From: Cyanobacteria bacterium UBA8803
Lineage (GTDB): Bacteria; Cyanobacteriota; Cyanobacteriia; Cyanobacteriales; Coleofasciculaceae
Direction of reading: 5' to 3'
Length of the DNA stretch: 13,676 nt
Assembly (NCBI GenBank): GCA_003505715.1
Contig: DNXU01000232.1
Location: forward strand, 301-13,976
A program made the position numbers and the translations under genes. The notes below the pieces were generated by a model. That model had not been told where the DNA came from and ran no database searches. It saw only the letters and a program-made list of their open reading frames with translations. Of this stretch, positions 8,224 to 13,676 are shown in pieces. Each line of letters starts with the position of its first letter. The first letter of the stretch is position 1.

Positions 8224-9360
8224 ATGTCAGAGCAAAATCTCTCCGATCAAACTATGTCTGACCAAATGATGAATGCTAAGGAGGAAATTATGTCCGATCA
8301 ACTTACACCTGATGACACAATCATCAACGACAACCTTTGTGTAAATAAAACTGTCAGCATCGGCGTATGTAATACTGACGCTAAATTACATATCTCCGAT
8401 CCATCGTTCAGAGGAAATATTAAATTGTCTACAACCTCTGGAGTAGGACATGATTTTGGCTATGACGGTGGAATAGATAATTTCTTTGCCTTTGCTCATT
8501 ACGGACTAGAAAGCGGACAAACAAAATTTGTCTGGCACCCGAATGAGGCTTCAACTAAAGATTTACTGACAATTAAAAACACAGGTAAGATCGGCATTGG
8601 AACCTCGGAGCCACAGAATCCGTTACATGTTGTCGCGCCGGGAGGATTCCCGAACAATGTCCCCATCGTCGCTCAGAGTGTTTCTACCTTTTTTGGAGCC
8701 AGAGATTCTGCTGGGAATGAAAGGTTTGCCATCAATTTAGACAGCGATGGTACCAGTTATCCGGTTAACTTCTATGACAAATATGATGGGACGTGGAAAC
8801 GCTCAATCAGCCTAAAATTAGGCAACGTTGGTATCGGGACGACGAATCCACAATACGCTCGTCTTATGATCGAACATGAGTCTGTTCCTTTAGCCTTCCG
8901 TGAAAGCAATCGCTCGCTAACTGAAGGAGGGCTTTGGCGAATGCCTTTGGATGCTGGTATGTTGCGCTTTGATGTTAATACTTCGGCATCGGGAAATTTT
9001 TCACCCTATATTACTCCGCTAATAATGTTCCCCAATGGCAATGTCCATGTTGCTGGCGCTTTAACCCAAGGTTCATCGAGGGAATTAAAGGAGAATATTG
9101 CCGAACTTTCCGGAAAAGAAGCCGTTAAGGCATTAGAAAACCTCAACCCTGTTAAATTCAATTACAAAGCAGATAGCGCCAAAAATCTGCATATTGGATT
9201 TATTGCAGAAGATGTTCCAGACTTGGTGGCAACCTCTGACAGAAAAGCACTTAGTCCGATGGATATCGTAGCTGTATTAACTCAAGCGCTGAAAGAGCAA
9301 CAAAAGACCATATCGGCCTTAGCAGAAAAAGTCAGCATTTTGGAAGCTCAGACTGCGTAA
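8224..9360 (+). CDS. Tail-fibre-like protein with C-terminal S74 intramolecular chaperone domain
   Basis: This 378-aa protein ends in a peptidase S74 (intramolecular chaperone auto-processing) domain, which trimerises fibre proteins and then cleaves itself off. The motif GSSRELKENI gives the candidate Ser284-Lys289 dyad with the expected spacing of five. The released part would be about 95 residues, including the typical HIGFIAEDVPDLV and DIVAVLTQALKEQQK and a terminal coiled coil. The body carries fibre-type repeats: VSIGVCNTDAKLHI, GKIGIGTSEPQNPLHV and GNVGIGTTNPQYARLMI. No signal peptide is visible. Two starts are possible: ATG 8224 behind AGAGGAA, or the in-frame ATG 8290 (residue 23) behind a stronger AAGGAGG at 8278-8284. 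The intervening codons repeat the M/L-S-D/E-Q motif. No phage genes surround it, so it may be a domesticated fibre or a surface protein of the host. Confidence 0.88.
   Translation: MSEQNLSDQTMSDQMMNAKEEIMSDQLTPDDTIINDNLCVNKTVSIGVCNTDAKLHISDPSFRGNIKLSTTSGVGHDFGYDGGIDNFFAFAHYGLESGQTKFVWHPNEASTKDLLTIKNTGKIGIGTSEPQNPLHVVAPGGFPNNVPIVAQSVSTFFGARDSAGNERFAINLDSDGTSYPVNFYDKYDGTWKRSISLKLGNVGIGTTNPQYARLMIEHESVPLAFRESNRSLTEGGLWRMPLDAGMLRFDVNTSASGNFSPYITPLIMFPNGNVHVAGALTQGSSRELKENIAELSGKEAVKALENLNPVKFNYKADSAKNLHIGFIAEDVPDLVATSDRKALSPMDIVAVLTQALKEQQKTISALAEKVSILEAQTA
8278..8292 (+). promoter_or_regulatory. Second, stronger ribosome binding site inside the S74 gene
   Basis: AAGGAGG lies five bases before an in-frame ATG at 8290. 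The surrounding sequence (GAGGAAATTATGTC) repeats the context of the upstream ATG 8224, as if the start region had been duplicated. Translation could begin at either site. Confidence 0.5.
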
Positions 9361-9374
9361 GTGTCAACAATAAC

Positions 9375-9392
9375 TATTGCGTAATGGCAATA
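9375..9392 (+). terminator. Hairpin after the S74 gene
   Basis: TATTGC-GTAATG-GCAATA forms a 6-bp stem 15 bases after the S74 stop and is followed by ATTTAACG. The tail has few Ts, so it is a weak terminator candidate. Confidence 0.3.
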
Positions 9393-9400
9393 ATTTAACG

Positions 9401-9458
9401 TGCGATCGCTCCAGCAACAGTTAGGTATTTCATTACATAACTTATGGGAGCGATCGCA
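9401..9458. repeat. 12-bp inverted repeat built on two HIP1 octamers
   Basis: TGCGATCGCTCC (9401-9412) and GGAGCGATCGCA (9447-9458) are perfect reverse complements separated by 34 bases. Each arm includes a full GCGATCGC. As RNA this would form a stable stem between the S74 and PEP-CTERM genes. It overlaps the upstream end of leader copy 2. Copy 1 lacks the HIP1 site and has GAGCAGCTCGCA in its place. Confidence 0.6.
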
Positions 9459-9544
9459 TAAAACAGCCATTTTTTGCATGAGTAACAGGCAAGGTTCACA
9501 AGCGAAGTTATTTAACTGAGCTGAACCGCCTTTTCTGCAATACC
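9428..9544 (+). repeat. Shared leader, copy 2 (upstream of the PEP-CTERM gene)
   Basis: This is the second copy of the leader found at 8092-8211. TTACATAACTTA is at 9433-9444 and the 90-nt core at 9455-9544. The core is 77/90 identical to copy 1 without gaps. The inverted repeat GGTTCA (9493-9498) / TGAACC (9522-9527) is kept. The inner sequence differs and can form AGTTA-TT-TAACT instead of the copy 1 hairpin. It ends 22 bases before ATG 9567, just before the Shine-Dalgarno. The equal distance to the start codon in both copies, and the unrelated coding sequences, point to a shared regulatory function or a recent copying of the leader. Confidence 0.75.
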
Positions 9545-9566
9545 CAACAAGATAGGAGGATAAAAC

Positions 9567-10238
9567 ATGAAAAACCTTACTGTAAAACTTGCCTCTATTA
9601 TGGTGTTATCGCTATCGGCGAACCCAGCCCAGGCTGCTAATTTGATTTTCAACGGGGATTTTTCGGATGGATTAAATGGATGGCAGAAAGTAGAGTTTAC
9701 TTCTGGTGCCAAAGTTTCTACAGTAACTGAAGGTGACAATACTTTCATCCAAATGCACCACGAAAGGGGCGGGGGTGTTCCTGGGATACCTTTTGCAGGA
9801 GACTGGTCTGCTATTGGCCAAGAAATCAAGAGCAAACTAACTCCTAATACAACCTATTCGTTTAGCTATAGGTATAAAACGGATGACGTAATTGAATGTT
9901 TAGTTGTCGGTTTGTCCGATCCTACTTTAATTTTTACCACCGTAGCTTTGAATCAAGACTATGGTTGGTGTCATAAGCCAATTGCTAATAACCAGTGGAT
10001 TACAGATACTTTTCAATTCACCACCACTGATGTCTTTCCGCCTGCAAATACACCGATGTTTTCGATTACCTACAACTATTTGAGTGCTACTGGCGGCGAT
10101 ATCTACATTGATGATGTATCAATTAAACCTGCTCAGCCAGAGCCAGTCACTTCGGTGCCAGAGCCAGTTATGTCATCTCTAGTGTTGTTTGCCTTTGCTG
10201 GTTTTAGTACATTAATAGTACGAAAAAAACGTCAATAG
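9567..10238 (+). CDS. Secreted PEP-CTERM sorting domain protein
   Basis: This 223-aa protein has a signal peptide at residues 1-23 (cleavage after NPAQA) and a C-terminal PEP-CTERM tail. The tail is VPEP (Pro198-Glu199-Pro200), a hydrophobic helix (SSLVLFAFAGFSTLIV) and the basic end RKKRQ. In the known pathway such tails are recognised by an exosortase and processed for surface or extracellular-polysaccharide delivery; no exosortase is in this window. The mature part starts NLIFNGDFSDGLNGW, typical of carbohydrate-binding-like jelly-roll modules. It continues with beta-strand patterns (TTYSFSYRYKTDD, GGDIYIDDVSIKP), so glycan binding is plausible but not shown. A strong Shine-Dalgarno (AGGAGG, 9554-9559) sets the start. 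CCAGAGCCAGT occurs twice near the sorting motif, giving PEPVTSVPEPV. It shares its leader with the S74 gene upstream and is followed by a clear terminator. Confidence 0.88.
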   Translation: MKNLTVKLASIMVLSLSANPAQAANLIFNGDFSDGLNGWQKVEFTSGAKVSTVTEGDNTFIQMHHERGGGVPGIPFAGDWSAIGQEIKSKLTPNTTYSFSYRYKTDDVIECLVVGLSDPTLIFTTVALNQDYGWCHKPIANNQWITDTFQFTTTDVFPPANTPMFSITYNYLSATGGDIYIDDVSIKPAQPEPVTSVPEPVMSSLVLFAFAGFSTLIVRKKRQ

Positions 10239-10249
10239 AGCCAGAGCTT

Positions 10250-10283
10250 ACGGCTGAATTATGGTTTCAGCCGTTTTGCTTTG
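10250..10283 (+). terminator. Intrinsic terminator of the PEP-CTERM gene
   Basis: ACGGCTGAA (10250-10258) and TTCAGCCGT (10266-10274) form a perfect 9-bp stem with a 7-base loop. The stem runs directly into TTTGCTTTG. It begins 12 bases after the PEP-CTERM stop. It also shows that the ATG at 10261, inside the loop, is not the start of the next gene. Confidence 0.8.
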
Positions 10284-10323
10284 TCCTTTATCATTTAGTG
10301 GAGGTCTCCACGGAGGAAGAAAG

Positions 10324-10920
10324 ATGACAGTAGCCGAAACAATTCAGCTCAACCTCCCAGCCAACCTGACGCTTTGCCTCAGTCATGCTGATTTTGTCGA
10401 ATTGGCCACAGCTAATCAAGATTTAAGATTGGAAAGAACGGCTACAGGAGAATTAATTGTGAATCCACCAACAGGATGGGAAACAGGGAAGCGCAACGCC
10501 AAGATTACCTATCAACTTGTTAAGTGGGTTGAGGAACTAGGTGGAGGCGGTATTGCCTTTGACTCTTCCACTGGATTTCGTTTACCTAATGGTGCTGATC
10601 GCTCTCCTGATGCGTCCTGGGTTAGTCAGCAACGGTGGGACTTACTGACTGATGAGCAGAAGCAAACGTTTGCCAATATCTGCCCAGACTTAGTGATAGA
10701 ATTACGCTCCAGTTCCGATCGCCTCCAACCCCTGCAAACCAAAATGCAGGAATATAGAGACAACGGGGCGAGATTGGGTTGGCTGATTGATATTCACAAC
10801 CGAAAAGTCGAAATCTATCGTTCAGGGAGAGATGTGGAAGTGTTGGAGAACCCCACCACTTTGTCAGGAGAGGATGTATTGCCTGGGTTTGTTTTGAATC
10901 TAACAGGGATTTTAAGTTGA
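10324..10920 (+). CDS. Uma2 family PD-(D/E)XK endonuclease-like protein
   Basis: This 198-aa Uma2 (DUF820) protein has the restriction-endonuclease-like fold and is present in many copies in most cyanobacterial genomes. The fold's conserved positions are visible: Asp96 in RSPDASWV, and Glu126 in PDLVIELRSSSD with Arg128 at the usual E-x-(R/K) position. The following KMQEYRDNGARLGWLID block (about 140-156) is diagnostic. The length is normal for the family, and the C-terminus (VLPGFVLNLTGIL) is complete. The start is set at ATG 10324 (MTVAETIQLNLP) behind GGAGGAAG; an earlier in-frame ATG at 10261 lies in the terminator loop. Its cellular role is unknown, and it may be linked to mobile elements or repair. 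It precedes the helicase gene by 108 bases and is in the same frame, so co-transcription is possible. Confidence 0.9.
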   Translation: MTVAETIQLNLPANLTLCLSHADFVELATANQDLRLERTATGELIVNPPTGWETGKRNAKITYQLVKWVEELGGGGIAFDSSTGFRLPNGADRSPDASWVSQQRWDLLTDEQKQTFANICPDLVIELRSSSDRLQPLQTKMQEYRDNGARLGWLIDIHNRKVEIYRSGRDVEVLENPTTLSGEDVLPGFVLNLTGILS

Positions 10921-11028
10921 TTTGTCTCTCCATCAATTCCAAATAGTATATTAGTACTAAAGCTCTTAAGTCTGTTGCAGATCGAAGAGAATGGGAACAG
11001 CCGAAGAGTGCGTGTAAAAGAACAGCCG

Positions 11029-13676
11029 ATGATCGAGCAACTAATTGGCAGACGGATTTCCATCCCCGAACAATTCACCGGAGCTGTGACTGTCGAGTCC
11101 ACCAACGTTATTGATGAAACCGTACTGCTACAGGTTCGCACCGCAAGTGGCGAATTACGGGAAGCGCTCTTGAGTAGTGCTGAGGTTGAGGAGATTCTCG
11201 CTCGTCAGCAGCAAACCGACTCGGCTCCCGTCGATGCCAATTCATTTTTCTTGTTCGTTGAGTCGGCAAGGATTAAAACCGCCTTCGCTTACGATCCTCA
11301 CTTCGCCGTCAGTCTCAGCGGCGTTCGTCCCTTACCCCACCAGCTAGAAGCTGTTTACGAACGAATTTTGCCCCAGGTTCGGCTGCGGTTTCTGCTGGCA
11401 GATGACCCCGGCGCTGGGAAAACGATTATGGCTGGGTTGCTGCTTAAAGAGCTTAAATTACGCAACGCCATTGACCGAGTGTTAATTCTGGGTCCTGCAC
11501 CGCTAACGATTCAATGGCAAGACGAACTCCGCAGCAAGTTCTCTGAAACCTTTGAGGTGATTACGTCTACTCTGGCAAAGAACCAGTTGGCTGGTAATCC
11601 TTGGGACAGATTTCGCCAGTGCATCGCTTCAATTGACTTTGCCAAGCGGGATGATGTTATGCCCGGTATCCTGCAAGTGGACTGGGATTTAGTAATTATT
11701 GATGAAGCTCATAAATGTTCTGCCCGAACTCACGGCGATGACTTGCGGCGCACCGGACGCTACAAATTAGCTGAAGAATTATCCCGCAATAGTGAGAGGA
11801 TTCTATTGTTGACGGCAACTCCGCACCAGGGGGATGTGGATCAGTTTCACAACTTCCTACGATTACTCGATCCAGAGCAGTTTATCTGTGATGAACTCAA
11901 TCCTCAGATTTTGAGGTTAGAGGATAGTCCTTGGTTCCTGCGTCGGATTAAAGAGGAATTGAGAGACTTTAAGGGGCGCAAGCTCTTTAAGGCACGCCAT
12001 GCCCAAACCGTGCCGTTTAATTTATCCCCAGAAGAAGAACACCTGTACAAACAGGTAACGAAGTATATAAATAAGTATTTGGGTAAAACCCAAGGGCGTA
12101 AGCAAGCGGCAGTCGCTTTGGCTCGAACGGTATTGCAGCGCCGATTAGCTAGTAGTTTAAATGCTATTTTCAGTTCCTTGAAAAAGCGACAGCGGCGCTT
12201 TGCGGATTTGCTGGCGGAACTTGATGAGCTATCCCCGGCTCAACAGCGCGATCGCTTGATGAATTTGGGGAAACCTGTTGATGCGGAGCAAGAGAGCGAT
12301 GACTGTGACGAGGAGGAGTTAGAAACGCTAGCAATTGAGTCTACCGTCGCCGAACAAATAGACCAACTGCGGGAAGAATTACGGGAACTGGAGCGACTCG
12401 TCAAGCTTACTCAGCAGACTATTGAGGTGGGGACAGAAACAAAACTCAATGCCCTCAAAGAATGCCTAGAGGGAGCTGAATTTGATGAACTCAAGGACGG
12501 TCGCGGTAAACTGCTGATTTTCACTGAGCATCGGGATACGCTGGAGTATCTTAAAAAGAATTTGACCGATTGGGGATACAGCACCTGTGAAATTCATGGA
12601 GGAATGAATGTGCTGGCACGAAAAGCCGCACAAAAGGATTTCCAGTTCAACAAACAGATTTGTTTGGCGACTGAAGCTGCGGGGGAAGGAATTAACCTGC
12701 AATTCTGTCGGTTGATGATTAACTATGACCTGCCTTGGAACCCAAACCGCTTGGAACAGCGGATGGGGCGGATTCACCGGATTGGTCAAGAACAGGAGGT
12801 TTACATCTTCAACTTCGCGGCGGTGAATACGGTAGAAGGGCGGGTGCTGAATCGGTTGCTGACAAAGCTCGAAGAAATTCGCATCGCTATGGGCGATCGC
12901 GTTTTTGATGTCATCGGCCAACTGTTGCAACTGAATGACATCCGCTTTGAGGAATTGGTGCGGGAAGCCACTTACACTCCAGCCTTGGAAGACGAGGCAC
13001 TAGAGCAAATTGAACGCTTGAATCCCGAACGTTTGGAAGCGTTAGAACAGGCAACGGGTGTGGCACTGGCGACAACCCATGTGGATTTATCCCAAATTCA
13101 GCGCACCCAAACTCAGGACTACGTTTCTGAAGAACAGCGGTTGATGCCTCGCTATGTGGAAGAATTTTTCAAACGTGCTTGCGAACACCTGCGGGTGAAC
13201 TTAGAACCCCGTGCCGATGGGTTGTGGCGCGTTCCCTACGTTAAAGAGGAGTTTCGCTCTAATCATCTAGAGGCAATCCGTCGCCTGGGAACTCCAGAGA
13301 AAAATTATCCTAAGCTGACATTTTATAAGGAAAATCTGGTGACTGCCGCTCACCAAGATGCCGATTTATGCTCGCCTGGGCATCCTCTATTTGCCGCCAT
13401 CGCCGAACGACTGGACGCTCAACTTTCTGAAACTATCTCCCATCAAGCGGCTGTATTTATCGATGCCGATGCCGAACATCCCTACTGTATTCACTTTTTT
13501 GACGTGCAGGTAGGGGGTCAAGGGCCTAAGGGAGAAGATAGCGTTATCAAAGCTCGTATGTGTGCCGTTGCCGAGGACGCTTCTTTTGAACTAACACTCA
13601 TTCCGCCCGACTGCCTGCACGATTTAGCCCCTGCTTCTGGGATGAGGGGATGGGGAGATGGGGAGATGGGAGTTGG
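11029..13676 (+). CDS. SNF2-type helicase, DrmD/HepA-like (3' end outside the window)
   Basis: At least 882 codons of a superfamily 2 SNF2-like ATPase are present, in a frame open to the window edge. Motif I is DDPGAGKT (Lys131), motif II DEAH (225-228) and motif III TAT (262-264). Motif V is TEAAGEGINLQ (from 548) and motif VI QRMGRIHRIGQ (577-587, arginines 578, 581, 584). Between the two lobes are the spacer ARTVLQRRLASSLNAI and a charged coiled-coil insertion (about 385-480). The N-terminus (MIEQLIGRRISIPEQFTG, then RTASGELREALL) is the small beta domain usual in this group. Such helicases occur in anti-phage islands with methyltransferases (DISARM DrmD and relatives), but the partners are beyond the edge. 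The start is uncertain: ATG 11029 lacks a good Shine-Dalgarno, GTG 11008 is an alternative, and the frame is open back to the Uma2 stop. The sequence appears somewhat richer in G+C than the genes to the left (not counted). The last residues run into a tandem repeat. Confidence 0.85.
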   Translation, partial: MIEQLIGRRISIPEQFTGAVTVESTNVIDETVLLQVRTASGELREALLSSAEVEEILARQQQTDSAPVDANSFFLFVESARIKTAFAYDPHFAVSLSGVRPLPHQLEAVYERILPQVRLRFLLADDPGAGKTIMAGLLLKELKLRNAIDRVLILGPAPLTIQWQDELRSKFSETFEVITSTLAKNQLAGNPWDRFRQCIASIDFAKRDDVMPGILQVDWDLVIIDEAHKCSARTHGDDLRRTGRYKLAEELSRNSERILLLTATPHQGDVDQFHNFLRLLDPEQFICDELNPQILRLEDSPWFLRRIKEELRDFKGRKLFKARHAQTVPFNLSPEEEHLYKQVTKYINKYLGKTQGRKQAAVALARTVLQRRLASSLNAIFSSLKKRQRRFADLLAELDELSPAQQRDRLMNLGKPVDAEQESDDCDEEELETLAIESTVAEQIDQLREELRELERLVKLTQQTIEVGTETKLNALKECLEGAEFDELKDGRGKLLIFTEHRDTLEYLKKNLTDWGYSTCEIHGGMNVLARKAAQKDFQFNKQICLATEAAGEGINLQFCRLMINYDLPWNPNRLEQRMGRIHRIGQEQEVYIFNFAAVNTVEGRVLNRLLTKLEEIRIAMGDRVFDVIGQLLQLNDIRFEELVREATYTPALEDEALEQIERLNPERLEALEQATGVALATTHVDLSQIQRTQTQDYVSEEQRLMPRYVEEFFKRACEHLRVNLEPRADGLWRVPYVKEEFRSNHLEAIRRLGTPEKNYPKLTFYKENLVTAAHQDADLCSPGHPLFAAIAERLDAQLSETISHQAAVFIDADAEHPYCIHFFDVQVGGQGPKGEDSVIKARMCAVAEDASFELTLIPPDCLHDLAPASGMRGWGDGEMGV
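13641..13676 (+). repeat. G-rich 8-bp tandem repeat, cut by the window edge
   Basis: ATGGGGAG occurs twice in tandem (13650-13665), followed by the partial unit ATGGGAG (13666-13672) and preceded by a degenerate GATGAGGGG. Short G-rich tandem repeats of this kind are common between genes in filamentous cyanobacteria. Here the repeat lies in the helicase frame and is read as GMRGWGDGEMGVG. That stretch is unlike the preceding sequence and suggests that the repeat has been inserted into, or terminates, the gene. Confidence 0.7.

Noticed and set aside
8224..9360. Prophage
   Set aside because: Only one fibre-like gene is present. There is no integrase, capsid, terminase, lysis or other tail gene nearby.
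9512..9835. Minus-strand 107-codon frame across the PEP-CTERM start
   Set aside because: It is antisense to a gene with a clear signal peptide and a strong ribosome binding site, and it covers part of the shared leader.
10261..10323. Uma2 start at ATG 10261
   Set aside because: This ATG lies in the loop of the upstream intrinsic terminator. ATG 10324 has a good ribosome binding site and the usual Uma2 N-terminus.
10918..11028. Uma2-helicase fusion by stop readthrough
   Set aside because: The two genes share a frame and no second stop separates them, but the linker codons have no domain character and both proteins are complete without them, so chance is sufficient.
10622..11141. Two overlapping minus-strand frames across the Uma2 end and helicase start
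   Set aside because: They are antisense to conserved Uma2 and helicase sequence, with no family resemblance.
12466..12930. Minus-strand 154-codon frame
   Set aside because: It is antisense to helicase motifs V and VI, whose conservation explains the absence of stops.

Overview
The window looks like chromosomal DNA of a cyanobacterium, probably a filamentous one. The octamer GCGATCGC (HIP1) and its core recur in genes and spacers. Several families are confined to or typical of cyanobacteria: DUF928, DUF1822, CHASE2 proteins carrying a CHAT peptidase, Uma2 nucleases and a VPEP-type PEP-CTERM protein. No tRNA, rRNA, CRISPR array or transposase is visible. No gene-free stretch exceeds 300 bases; the longest are 7992-8223 and 9361-9566.

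Left part (1-7991): a signalling or protease neighbourhood. A secreted TPR-CHAT protein (69-2738, +) converges on a minus-strand series. In transcription order this is a sigma-70-like factor (7991-7086), a DUF1822 protein (6937-6002), a CHAT-CHASE2 membrane protein (5936-3594) and an exported DUF928 protein (3552-2785). The last three are closely spaced and look like one operon. A perfect 17-bp palindrome lies in the spacer in front of DUF1822. Both CHAT domains keep the His and Cys of the caspase-like dyad, but they are predicted to lie on opposite sides of the membrane. The set can be read as an envelope-sensing peptidase pathway coupled to transcription, but that is inference.

Middle part (7992-10283): two plus-strand genes for presumably surface or assembly proteins. 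One is a tail-fibre-like protein with a C-terminal S74 intramolecular chaperone domain. The other is a secreted PEP-CTERM protein. They are unrelated in sequence, yet each is preceded by a copy of the same leader of about 120 bp. The 90-nt core of this leader is 77/90 identical without gaps between the copies. This is the least explained non-coding signal in the window. A good intrinsic terminator follows the PEP-CTERM gene.

Right part (10324-13676): a Uma2 endonuclease-like gene, then a large SNF2-type helicase open to the window edge. It resembles helicases found in anti-phage islands (DrmD/HepA-like), so the window may end at the start of a defence island. The last 30 or so bases of the helicase frame fall into an 8-bp G-rich tandem repeat. 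This suggests that its C-terminus is interrupted, or that the repeat has invaded the gene.
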